DNA from: Burkholderia catarinensis
Lineage (GTDB): Bacteria > Pseudomonadota > Gammaproteobacteria > Burkholderiales > Burkholderiaceae
DNA length: 49,417 nucleotides
NCBI RefSeq assembly: GCF_001883705.2
Contig: NZ_MDEQ02000040.1
Coordinates: forward strand, 1-49,417
Reading direction: 5' to 3'
Position numbers and translations under genes: made by a program. Positions 16,429 through 24,227 of the stretch are shown in pieces (the first letter of the stretch is position 1; each line of letters starts with the position of its first letter). The notes beneath the pieces were generated by a model. The model saw nothing but the letters and a program-made list of their open reading frames with translations. It made no database searches and was not told the DNA's origin.

Positions 16429-17016
16429 TCAGCGCGAATACGCCTGCTCCAGTGCCGCCTCCACGTCAACCGTCGCGGCGACCTGCCCGAGCTTCGGAAA
16501 GATCTGCGTCAGCGCGAAGGCCTGCGCGTCGGTGGACGACGTGCTGACCGCGTCGCTGACGACGACGACGTTGTAGTTGTTCTCGTATGCCTGGCGCGCC
16601 GTCGATTCGACGCCGATGTTGGTCGCGATCCCGGTCAGCACGATGTCCGTGATGCCGCGCCGGCGCAGTTGCACGTCAAGGTCGGTGCCGGTGAACGCGC
16701 CCCACTGGTGCTTCGTCACGACGATGTCGGACGGCTGCACGCCGAGCGCCGGCGCGAACGCGCTCCATTCGGGATCGAGATTCGGTGGCGCCGACGGCGC
16801 GTCCGTCTTGACCTTCAGCGCAACGCCGCCGTCCGGCTGGTAGCTCGTGTGCACGTAGATGACGGGAAGCTGCAGCGCGCGGAACGCGGTCGCGAGCTCG
16901 ACCGTCTTCGCCACGACCTGCGCGCCGGTGTAGGGCACGACCGGCAGCGACACGATGCCGTTCTGCAGATCGATGGCGACCAGGGCGACCGTGCGATTGA
17001 GCGTCGGAATGGACAT
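16429..17016 (-). CDS. isochorismatase-like hydrolase lacking the nucleophilic Cys
   Basis: A 195-residue cysteine-hydrolase-superfamily protein. D16 (ALVAIDLQNG) and K102 (VVTKHQWGAF) occupy the catalytic Asp and Lys positions, and the cis-peptide loop is GIATNIGVESTAR. In amidase members the residue after TNI is the catalytic Cys, but here it is G135. Isochorismatases of the EntB/PhzD type and some uncharacterised relatives also lack this Cys, so vinyl-ether or other non-thiol chemistry is more likely than amide hydrolysis. GAGG precedes the ATG. It is 9 nt downstream of the MFS gene in the set-B operon. Confidence 0.85.
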   Translation of the reverse strand: MSIPTLNRTVALVAIDLQNGIVSLPVVPYTGAQVVAKTVELATAFRALQLPVIYVHTSYQPDGGVALKVKTDAPSAPPNLDPEWSAFAPALGVQPSDIVVTKHQWGAFTGTDLDVQLRRRGITDIVLTGIATNIGVESTARQAYENNYNVVVVSDAVSTSSTDAQAFALTQIFPKLGQVAATVDVEAALEQAYSR

Positions 17017-17025
17017 GTAGAAACC

Positions 17026-18528
17026 TCACTTCTGTTGGGGGAGGGAAGAAGCGGCGGCATCCAGGTGCCGGCTCGATGCCGCGTTGAGCAGCAGCAGCAC
17101 GCTGATGACCGCCAGGACGATGGCCAGCTCGCGCAGGCCGCGATCGCTCGCCGGATGGCCGAGCGCCAGCCCGACGAGCGCAAACGACAGGCTGCCGCCG
17201 ACATACTGCGCGGTGCGGTACAGCCCCGCGGCCGTGCCGATCCGGTCGTGCGGCGCGCTCTGGTAGAGCGCCGCCTGGTTGCCGAGATTGTTGAAGCCGT
17301 TCGGCACGCCGAACACGATCGACAGCAGCACGATCGACCAGACCGGCATGCTGCTCGTGAGGAGACTCATCACGACGCTGCCGACGCACAGCATCGCGGA
17401 GCCGATGATCAGCACCGGCCGCGAGCCGTGACGGTGCGCGAGGCGGGTCGCGAGCATCGTCGCCACCGTGCCGACGCCGGCGATCGGCAGCATCACGAGG
17501 CCGGCGTCGGCGGCAGACAGGCGCTTGGCCTCCTGCAGCCACATCGGCAGCGCATAGAAGATCGCGTAGAACACCGCGTAGGTGCCGACGCAGCGCAGGT
17601 ACGTGCTCGTGAGCGCACGGTTGTCGCTCAGCATGCGGATGTCGATCAGCGGCGTCGCGGCCAGCCGCTCGCGCCGGACCAGCAACGGGCACAGAACCAG
17701 CGTCGCGACGAGCAGCAGCCAGTCGGGCTCGTGCGATACCGATTGCAGGAACAGCAGCAGGCTCGCGAGCGTCAGGATGAAGAGCGCAACGCCCGGCAGG
17801 TCCAGCTCCTTCAGCGTGCCCCGCGGCGTGCGGCGCTCCTGCGCGCCGCGCGGGACGACGTCGGCCGGAATCCACAGCCACGCCAGCACGAAGGCGATCA
17901 GCACGATCGGCACGTTGATCCAGAAGATCGCGCGCCAGCCGGCGAACTGCACGAGCGCGCCGCCGAGCGGCGGCCCGAACGCGACGGCCACCTGCGCCGC
18001 GACCGAAATCGCGCCGAGGCCACCCGTCGGCGTCGCGCCGTTCGCGTGCCGCTGCGACCACGTGCGGATCATCGCCATGCCGGCCGGATACGCGGCGGAC
18101 GTGCCGATGCCGAGCGCGACGCGCGACGCGATCAGCCACCCGAGCGACGGCGCGAACGGCGCGAGCGCGGACGCGATCAATACGATCGCGAGGCCGATGC
18201 AGAAGATCCGCTTCGCGCCGAACCGATCGGCGAGCCGCCCCATCGTCGGCTGGCCGACGGCCGTCGCGAGATAGAGGCCCGACACGAGCCACATCGTGTC
18301 GATGCGTTCATGCGCCGCACCCTGCGGGTTGAACGCTTGCTGGATGCTAACGAGCGCGACCGCGATCATCGACGAGTTCAGCGCGTTGAGCAGCGTGCCG
18401 AGCACGATCGGGCCCACCAGCCGGGTCGGCAGGCGCAGGCCCGCCGCGTGCGCATTGCCGCCGCCTGCCGGCGTGACGCCGGGGGACGAAGGTGTCGCTT
18501 GCGCAGGTCGATCGTGGTTCGTTTTCAT
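17026..18528 (-). CDS. MFS transporter, DHA2/EmrB-QacA type
   Basis: A 500-residue MFS protein with many membrane segments (about 14 expected for this family). Loop 2-3 carries GRLADRFGAKRIF (motif A). The segment ALGIGTSAAYPAGMAMIRTW resembles the antiporter motif C region. DHA2 members export drugs or organic compounds by proton antiport, though some relatives import substrates. It is the first gene of the seven-gene leftward operon, followed 9 nt later by the isochorismatase-like gene. No clear ribosome site precedes the ATG. Being operon-linked to catabolic genes, it could be an importer or a valve for a toxic intermediate. Confidence 0.87.
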   Translation of the reverse strand: MKTNHDRPAQATPSSPGVTPAGGGNAHAAGLRLPTRLVGPIVLGTLLNALNSSMIAVALVSIQQAFNPQGAAHERIDTMWLVSGLYLATAVGQPTMGRLADRFGAKRIFCIGLAIVLIASALAPFAPSLGWLIASRVALGIGTSAAYPAGMAMIRTWSQRHANGATPTGGLGAISVAAQVAVAFGPPLGGALVQFAGWRAIFWINVPIVLIAFVLAWLWIPADVVPRGAQERRTPRGTLKELDLPGVALFILTLASLLLFLQSVSHEPDWLLLVATLVLCPLLVRRERLAATPLIDIRMLSDNRALTSTYLRCVGTYAVFYAIFYALPMWLQEAKRLSAADAGLVMLPIAGVGTVATMLATRLAHRHGSRPVLIIGSAMLCVGSVVMSLLTSSMPVWSIVLLSIVFGVPNGFNNLGNQAALYQSAPHDRIGTAAGLYRTAQYVGGSLSFALVGLALGHPASDRGLRELAIVLAVISVLLLLNAASSRHLDAAASSLPQQK

Positions 18529-19102
18529 GGCATCGTCACGTGGTGGATTCGCATCGCTCGATCAAATTAGAACGTGCGTTCACCTTACCGTTACGATTGC
18601 CGTGAATGAAATGGATTGTTGCGATGCACACATTCGTCGCTTGAATGCAGATCGCGAACCGGATGCTCGAGCGTGGCCTCGGCAAGCCGGGGAATGATGT
18701 CGGCAAACAAGCCGTGCCCCTTGCCGGACGGGCATGTCCCGGGAGCGCGACGAATCTTGCCGCTTGCGTACGAAATGATTTGCCCCGTGTGAGTCCACCG
18801 GCTGACGACTGTTTTCTGCGGCAGTGCAGCGGGGATTCAGAGCGATGGCTCTAGACCGGCATTCCGCCCGCGAGTGCCGGGCCATCGAGATCGGTGCCGG
18901 CCTGCGCTCGCAGGACGGGATCCTGGCGCGTTCGCGACTTACTGATGCGACCGTATGCGCGATCGCATACGCGTCGTGAGCCGTTCTGCGATGAAGTGCG
19001 GACCGCGCTGAAGCACCGATAGACCACGCGCTGGTGGCCGTTATCGACGACGCGTTGCGGCAATCGCTCGATGCACGACGCTCCGCGCGATCGCGCCCGG
19101 AT
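18529..19102. other. intergenic stretch without a recognisable gene
   Basis: About 570 bases between the MFS start and the end of the lipase foldase gene. Short frames on both strands encode arginine-rich, motif-free peptides. Apart from the palindrome at 18570-18581 and a GCGCGATCGCGC self-complementary site (19085-19096), I see no gene, mobile element or convincing terminator. Confidence 0.5.
18570..18581. promoter_or_regulatory. candidate operator GAACGTGCGTTC
   Basis: The inverted repeat GAACG-TG-CGTTC is centred about 47 bp upstream of the first gene of the set-B operon, next to AT-rich ATCAAATTAG. It resembles a small TetR/MarR-type half-site pair. Assignment is tentative. Confidence 0.3.
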
Positions 19103-20146
19103 CTATTGCGTGCGCGTCGACACGCTGCCACGATCGAGCGATGCCGCACGCAGCGCCTCGCCCGGCTCCGTAAAGTAGCGCTGTCGCAACTGCGCGATCT
19201 GCGCATCGCGATCCTGTGTCGACAGGTTCTGCGCATCGATCTGCGCGCGCTGCGCCGCATATTCGTTGTACTTCGCATGCCACGCGTTGTCCGCCTGCTG
19301 CATCTTCACGACGCGCTCGGCAGCCTCCGGCCCGAGCGTTTGCGCGAGCTGCGCGCGCATTTCATCAGGCGTCGCGTTCGATTGCCGCACTTTGTCGATC
19401 TGCGCGATCGCGTTGTCCTGCGCCTTCTGTTGTTCCAGCTCGGCGCGCTGATCGGCCGGCAGTTGCTGCTCGAGCGCGGCAAGACCTGCCGCCTTCTGGT
19501 CTTCCGTCAGCGACGGATCGCGGATGATCTTCCATCGCGCGAGATCGTAGCGCTGCAGCTTCTGCTCGGCGCCGAAGAACGGCTCGCTCCAGTCGCCGAG
19601 CGTGCGGCTCGCGATCGTCGCGCGCTGGTCGAGCGCAAGCTGCAGTGCCGGGAGGTCGAGCTTGTTGTCCACGGCGCCGCCGCCCGGCAGCTTCGCCAGT
19701 TCGGCGAAATACGCGCGGTAGCGCTGCCAGACGTCGAGCGCCTCGCGTTGCGCAACCGTCCCGTCGAGCTGCGCGGCAATCGCGCGCACGACGAGTGCAT
19801 CGAGTTCCGCGGGGCGCAACTGGTTTTGCGCGGTCAGGAAATAGTCGAAGAAGCCACGCACCGCCACGACCTTGGCGAGATGGCCGTGCGCATCGAGCGG
19901 CAGGCGCGGCGCAGTCGAGCCAGCGAGTGCCGGGGGCAGCCCGCTGGCGCTGAAACCGGGCACGGTGCTCGCCGCCGTGCCGCCCACCGGCGCGGACGAC
20001 ACGGCCCCGGCAGGCGCGACACCGGACATGCCGGCGTCGCGCGCGTTCCGGGCGCTGATCCCATACCAGGCAGCGCCGGCCGCAACGACGCCCGCTACCC
20101 CGTAAAGCGCGACGCGTCGCGCGATGCCGCTCTTGCTACCTGCCAT
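19103..20146 (-). CDS. lifO: lipase-specific foldase (lipase chaperone)
   Basis: A 347-residue steric chaperone needed to fold the neighbouring lipase in the periplasm. An N-terminal membrane anchor (about residues 11-30) is followed by an Ala/Pro/Gly-rich linker, then the foldase signature RGFFDYFL (R97 to L104), then long charged alpha-helical segments that wrap the lipase. The usual serine after FDYFL is a threonine here, and the following GE pair is NQ. It starts 3 nt after the lipase stop, so the pair is one transcription unit. The name lifO (also lipB or limA in related strains) is by family. Confidence 0.93.
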   Translation of the reverse strand: MAGSKSGIARRVALYGVAGVVAAGAAWYGISARNARDAGMSGVAPAGAVSSAPVGGTAASTVPGFSASGLPPALAGSTAPRLPLDAHGHLAKVVAVRGFFDYFLTAQNQLRPAELDALVVRAIAAQLDGTVAQREALDVWQRYRAYFAELAKLPGGGAVDNKLDLPALQLALDQRATIASRTLGDWSEPFFGAEQKLQRYDLARWKIIRDPSLTEDQKAAGLAALEQQLPADQRAELEQQKAQDNAIAQIDKVRQSNATPDEMRAQLAQTLGPEAAERVVKMQQADNAWHAKYNEYAAQRAQIDAQNLSTQDRDAQIAQLRQRYFTEPGEALRAASLDRGSVSTRTQ

Positions 20147-20149
20147 CGG

Positions 20150-21241
20150 TTACACGCCTTGAGTTTTCAGCCGGTTCGCATGCGTGCGGATCGCCGCAAC
20201 CGGATCCTCCACATTCGCGCCAAGCACGCCGAGAATCTGGTTGATCGCATCGGTGTGATTCCAGTGATACGTGCCAAGCACCTGGCCAAACAGCGCGCTG
20301 CATTGCGACACGACGCCGTCGTTCGGACCGGAGCCGCGATTGACCATCACCGTACCGCTGCCGAGCAGCGCCAGCGTTGCAGGATTAAGCACGTTCGCCG
20401 GATCGGTCAGCCCGCTCACGCTCGTATCGACGGCACCCGTCACACCGGCCACCGTCGTTGTCGGCTGGATCGCCGTGCCGCCCCATGAATAAAGCAGGTG
20501 CGTATTGCCGCTCACCGTCTCGGTTGACGCGCCCGTCCGACACGAATCCGGCGCACCAAGGCCTGCGCTCGGAAATTTCTGGTTGTATGCGGCGGCCTTC
20601 GCTGTCGTCAGCACCGACAACGCCTGCATCGCATCCTGGTTCGAATTGAGGTTGCTGCTCGTCAACGTGCCGAGCGCATTCGCGAACGCGCTGAACACGG
20701 CCGACGACAGGCCGGTCGGATCCGTCTGCAATAGTTGCTGGACGAAGTCCGCGAATTGCGAGCCCCAGTGCGGCGTGCTGATCGTCGTCACCGATGCGAC
20801 CAGTTCCGGCGCAACAGATGCAACATAACGCGATGTCAAGCCGCCCTGGCTATGGCCGATCAGATTCACTTTCTGCGCGCCCGTCGCGGCGAGCACCTGC
20901 TTCACGTAGGCAAGCAATTGCTCGCCGCGCCCGTTCGGGCCATCGTCGCTCTGAAAGCCGGACAGATTGGCAACGTATACCTTCGCGCCGTGCGCCTGCA
21001 GATCCTCCGGAATGTGATACCAGTACTCGACGACGCCACCATACTTGTCGGTGCCGGTCAGCCCGTGCACGAGAATGATCGGGTACTTGGTCGCCGCATA
21101 ATCGTCGACGGCGGTCGTCGCGGCGGACGCGGCGTGCACGCCGGCCAGCGACAGAAAGGTTCCAACACTCGCGGCGGGGGCCGCGTTCATTGCGAATGCG
21201 ACCACGGCCGCCGCTGCCTTCGCTCGTATCGATCTGCTCAT
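20150..21241 (-). CDS. lipA: secreted triacylglycerol lipase (cepacia lipase family I.2)
   Basis: A 363-residue pre-lipase, one residue shorter than the well-known cepacia enzyme. A 44-residue signal peptide is followed by a mature chain beginning VDDYAATKYPIILVHGL. The oxyanion-hole HGL, nucleophile S131 (GHSQG), D308 (GPNDGV) and H329 (WNHTD) form the triad. C234 and C314 can make the conserved disulfide. GGAGAG precedes the ATG. It is exported by Sec, folded with LifO, and secreted by the type II system. It differs at several positions from the commercial enzyme (for example HWGSQ after the nucleophile region instead of HRGSE), so it is a distinct paralogue or orthologue. Confidence 0.95.
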   Translation of the reverse strand: MSRSIRAKAAAAVVAFAMNAAPAASVGTFLSLAGVHAASAATTAVDDYAATKYPIILVHGLTGTDKYGGVVEYWYHIPEDLQAHGAKVYVANLSGFQSDDGPNGRGEQLLAYVKQVLAATGAQKVNLIGHSQGGLTSRYVASVAPELVASVTTISTPHWGSQFADFVQQLLQTDPTGLSSAVFSAFANALGTLTSSNLNSNQDAMQALSVLTTAKAAAYNQKFPSAGLGAPDSCRTGASTETVSGNTHLLYSWGGTAIQPTTTVAGVTGAVDTSVSGLTDPANVLNPATLALLGSGTVMVNRGSGPNDGVVSQCSALFGQVLGTYHWNHTDAINQILGVLGANVEDPVAAIRTHANRLKTQGV

Positions 21242-21308
21242 CTTTGCTCTCCATTTTTTAAGTGCATATCAATTGCTCGAGGATGAGGATGCGAAAATCG
21301 CTGATGCA

Positions 21309-21335
21309 GCGACGCTTCCGGCACTGAAGCGTCGC
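21309..21335 (-). promoter_or_regulatory. stem-loop upstream of lipA
   Basis: GCGACGCTT and AAGCGTCGC form a perfect 9-bp stem with a 9-nt loop, 68-94 nt upstream of the lipA ATG. There is no T-tract on the coding strand, so it is more likely a leader structure or dyad operator than a terminator. Confidence 0.5.
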
Positions 21336-21393
21336 CCGCACGCGGTGTCGGCCATACCGGCCTCGACGGTTTGGCACGACACGCACCGATACC

Positions 21394-21431
21394 CGAAAAC
21401 GAACACAAACGAACACAAACGAACGTTTTCG
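21394..21431. repeat. tandem GAACACAAAC repeat inside an inverted repeat
   Basis: Two exact GAACACAAAC copies (21401-21420) plus a partial third are bracketed by CGAAAAC (21394-21400) and GTTTTCG (21425-21431), which are reverse complements. It sits about 155-190 bp upstream of lipA, where activator or operator sites would be expected. Confidence 0.6.
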
Positions 21432-21859
21432 CACCAGCACGCGAAGTGAATCACATTCGACAAATCTGCGCGGATAGTTAGACAGGGTGCTCCAGTCAGT
21501 TGACAGCGGGCGCATCGACCGCTACATCCATCGCCCCTCCTCGATGCCTTGCGATCTCAGCCGTTACACCCACTCAACATCGTCATGCGTACAAGAAAGG
21601 CCGAGCGTGCGCACGCCAAACCACTCCCGTTCATCCACTCACCGTGATCCGCAACGCGGGCAACATCGCCGTCTTATGGGCCGGAACCTGGCGGCGTATC
21701 GGCCACGGTCGAACACGCGGTGGCCGTCCTCGGCGTGCGCGGCATCGTGATCTGCCGGCTGAGTTGAGTCCGGCCGCGCGCTCGCTACCGGACACGGTAG
21801 CGTTGCCGCCTTCGTTACGTGACCCGAGCGGCCCGACGTGCGTCGGCGCCTACCGCCGC
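21432..21859. other. intergenic stretch without a recognisable gene
   Basis: About 430 bases between the lipA upstream elements and the end of the TetR gene. The frames present give no recognisable protein. The region probably contains the distal lipA promoter and the 3-prime end of the TetR transcript, but no T-tracted hairpin stands out. Confidence 0.4.
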
Positions 21860-22585
21860 TCAACCGCCTCCCGCCGCGGCAAAATCGCCCGGCGGTAGCG
21901 GTCGATTCGCGACGTCCTGCGCCTCGACGCGCGTCAGGCCGAGCGCCTGCAATACCACCGCGGCGGCACGCTCGGGAAAACCGCCCGCCTCGTCCGCCCG
22001 CTCCCTGCTTCCGCCCTCGGCCTGGTCGGCCGAATGAAACTCCGCCGCGATCACCGCGAGAATCGTCCCCGTCATCGCGAGCACGCTCATGAGCGGATCG
22101 CCGACGACAAATCGGCGTGCCGCGATTCCGCGCTCGCTGTCCCGTTGCAAACGCTTGCCCAGCCCGTGATCGAGCGCTCGCACCGAGAAGCCCTCCCGCA
22201 TCAGGAAGCGGCCCCAGAGGCGCTCGCGGCGCGCTCGCATGAGCGTGTGGCGCACGCATACGGAGATGACCTCGGCGGGATCCGACAAGCCGCTCGCGAG
22301 ACGCTCGAGCCCATCCGCGAAATCGTCGAACACCCACTCCGTCAGCGCGGCGAAGATGCCGTCCTTCGATTCGAAGTGGTAGTAGAACGAGCCGAACCCC
22401 ACATCCGCGGCCTCGGTGATCTCGCTGATCGCCACGTTATCCCTCCCCTTTTCCGCCATCAGCCTGAACGCCGCCTGCAGCAAACGCATGCGCGTCTGCT
22501 GCTTGCGGCGAGCTCCGCGCGGTTGGCGAGGCTCCGCTTCCCCGCCGGAGGCGTTCGGGCGACGGGGCCCGACCGTTCGGTCCAT
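21860..22585 (-). CDS. TetR family repressor of the RND pump
   Basis: A 241-residue TetR regulator. The N-terminal helix-turn-helix covers about residues 30-80 (ISEITEAADVGFGSFYYHFESK), and the remainder is an all-helical ligand domain. The start at 22585 has GGGGAGA upstream; the ATG at 22621 would coincide with the predicted transcription start. It is divergent from the RND operon across a compact pair of overlapping promoters, the classical layout for a local pump repressor. It is a clear paralogue of the TetR at 33567-34319: long identical stretches run from the HTH through LASGLSDPAE and RHTLMRARRE to REGFS. Confidence 0.9.
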   Translation of the reverse strand: MDRTVGPRRPNASGGEAEPRQPRGARRKQQTRMRLLQAAFRLMAEKGRDNVAISEITEAADVGFGSFYYHFESKDGIFAALTEWVFDDFADGLERLASGLSDPAEVISVCVRHTLMRARRERLWGRFLMREGFSVRALDHGLGKRLQRDSERGIAARRFVVGDPLMSVLAMTGTILAVIAAEFHSADQAEGGSRERADEAGGFPERAAAVVLQALGLTRVEAQDVANRPLPPGDFAAAGGG

Positions 22586-22627
22586 GAGCGCGTCTCCCCT
22601 GTTCGAAAGAATTTTCTGCATGCCGCA

Positions 22628-22656
22628 ATTTTAGATTGTTGGCTCATACTTGACAA
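22628..22656 (-). promoter_or_regulatory. leftward sigma70-type promoter of TetR gene
   Basis: On the minus strand TTGTCA (22656-22651) and TAAAAT (22633-22628) are separated by exactly 17 nt. The -35 overlaps that of the divergent rightward promoter, so one bound repressor could silence both. Confidence 0.7.
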
Positions 22657-22678
22657 CATTATCAGTTATGAGTCTAAT
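22650..22678 (+). promoter_or_regulatory. rightward sigma70-type promoter of RND operon and probable TetR operator
   Basis: TTGACA (22650-22655), a 17-nt spacer and TCTAAT (22673-22678) make a near-consensus promoter. The spacer carries TATCA and TATGA blocks that recur, at the same offsets from TTGACAA, in the promoter at 34369-34397 beside the paralogous TetR gene. They are therefore likely to be the operator. Confidence 0.75.
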
Positions 22679-22689
22679 CTCGAAAACAG

Positions 22690-22710
22690 CGGCACAGGGT
22701 TCCTGTGCCG
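22690..22710 (+). promoter_or_regulatory. stem-loop at the 5-prime end of the RND leader
   Basis: CGGCACAGG-GTT-CCTGTGCCG is a perfect 9-bp stem with a 3-nt loop, lying within a few nucleotides of the predicted transcription start. It would cap the mRNA with a stable hairpin. Confidence 0.6.
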
Positions 22711-22811
22711 GCACGGGGTCCGATGCGCGGTAGCAGGCAACGCCAGCGCGTCCACGGCCCGTGCAAGCCGTTGCCGCCGGTTCGTTGTTCCGTCGTGCGC
22801 CGCGCGCGGAC

Positions 22812-22844
22812 ACCGGGCGACGGCGATGTGAGGCGTCGCCCGGT
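22812..22844 (+). promoter_or_regulatory. 11-bp stem-loop in the RND leader
   Basis: ACCGGGCGACG (22812-22822) pairs perfectly with CGTCGCCCGGT (22834-22844) across an 11-nt loop. It is the second strong hairpin in the roughly 400-nt untranslated region between the promoter and the GTG at 23082. No T-tract follows. Confidence 0.55.
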
Positions 22845-23081
22845 TCTGTCGGCCGGCCGCGCCGTCGAAGCGACCGATCCGTCGGCAGGTCGGCGGCCTT
22901 CGCGGTGCATGGGCATCGGTATGCCGGCAACCGGGACGATTTGCAGCACAAACATTGGAGTACTGATTTATCTGCAGGAGCGTCGTCGGCGGCGAAGCCG
23001 GAGCGCGCTTGCGCAAACCGGGCGCCCCGCCGTGGTCGCCGAATCTTTTTCAGTTGGCCCCTCACTTGTCTTGGAAACATC

Positions 23082-24227
23082 GTGAAATCACCCAGTCTTA
23101 ACGCGCGGACTGAAACGCGCCTGTTTGTTCGGCGGGCGCCGATCGTCTTCGCCTGCTGTGCGATTCTTCTGACGGCTTGCCACTCGCACCCGGCCCCCGC
23201 GCCCGAATTGCAACCGGTGGTCGCGCTGGCGGTTCATGCGGATAACGACGCCGTGCAGCGCGTGCTGCCCGCGCAGGTCCAGGCACGCTATTCGACGCCG
23301 CTGTCGTTCCGGGTCGGCGGCAAGATCGTCGAGCGGCGCGTGCGAATCGGCGACACCGTCAAGGCAGGCCAGGCACTCGCGATGCTTGATCCGGCCGATC
23401 TGCACAACACGCTGCTGAATGCCCGTGCACAGCTCGATGCCGCCGAGCATCGCGTCGTCTACGCGAAACAGCAACTGGATCGCGACCGCGCGCAGGCCCA
23501 GGCCAACCTGATCGCTCCCGCGCAGCTCGAGACAACGCAGGACGCTTATACGTCGGCGCTCGCGCAACGCGATTCCGCGCTCGCGCAAATGGGGCTCGCC
23601 GGCGATCATCTTCGCTATGCCACGCTGGTCACGGATCACGACGGTGTCATCACGTCGGAAGACGCCAGTACCGGGCAGAACGTCGAGCCCGGCCAAGCGG
23701 TGTTTCATCTCGACTGGAGCGGCGATCTCGACATCGTGTGCGACGTCTCGGAGCGCGACCTGCGCGATCTCGCGGTCGGCCGCATCGCGCACGTCAGCCT
23801 GACGGCACTGCCGGGCAAGGCCATCGACGCACGCGTGCGCGAAATCGCGGCAGCGGCCGATCCGCAGAGCCGCACGTGGCGCGTGAAGCTGACGCTGATC
23901 GCGCCGGGGTCGGACGTCCGCTCGGGCATGACCGCAAGCGTTGCGTTCGACGCTACCGCCGAAGCCGCCGCCGACCACGTGATCACGCTGCCGGCCACCG
24001 CGCTCTTTCACCGCGGTGAAGCGCCGGCGGTCTGGGTCGTCCGCAAGGGCAGCGACACGCTGGAACTGCGCCCGGTGTCGATCGGACGCTACGACGAACG
24101 CACGGTGTCCGTCACCTCGGGGCTCGCGAGCGACGAGCGCGTCGTGATGCAAGGCGTCCATACGGTCAGCGCCGGCGAGCACGTGCGCCCCGTGCCGCCG
24201 CTGCACGCGGAGGACTTCCCGTCATGA
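23082..24227 (+). CDS. RND efflux periplasmic adaptor (membrane fusion lipoprotein)
   Basis: A 381-residue membrane fusion protein linking the inner-membrane pump to the outer-membrane channel. The start is the GTG at 23082, because it gives a short lipoprotein signal with lipobox LTAC (C33); the open frame upstream has no signal and a different composition. The lipoyl half-motifs (FRVGGKIVERRVRIGDTVKAG region) flank a coiled-coil hairpin (about residues 100-150), followed by beta-barrel and membrane-proximal domains. Its stop overlaps the pump ATG. It is the first gene of a three-gene efflux operon. Confidence 0.92.
   Translation: MKSPSLNARTETRLFVRRAPIVFACCAILLTACHSHPAPAPELQPVVALAVHADNDAVQRVLPAQVQARYSTPLSFRVGGKIVERRVRIGDTVKAGQALAMLDPADLHNTLLNARAQLDAAEHRVVYAKQQLDRDRAQAQANLIAPAQLETTQDAYTSALAQRDSALAQMGLAGDHLRYATLVTDHDGVITSEDASTGQNVEPGQAVFHLDWSGDLDIVCDVSERDLRDLAVGRIAHVSLTALPGKAIDARVREIAAAADPQSRTWRVKLTLIAPGSDVRSGMTASVAFDATAEAAADHVITLPATALFHRGEAPAVWVVRKGSDTLELRPVSIGRYDERTVSVTSGLASDERVVMQGVHTVSAGEHVRPVPPLHAEDFPS

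Noticed and set aside
18580..19278. Possible gene or pseudogene between the MFS and foldase genes
   Set aside because: Frames are arginine/serine-rich with no recognisable similarity and overlap the end of lifO, so I treat the stretch as intergenic.
22705..23085. Leader frame of 126 codons that ends in GTGA overlapping the adaptor start
   Set aside because: The overlap is suggestive, but the product is arginine-rich with no motif, lacks a ribosome site, and starts inside a hairpin; probably chance.
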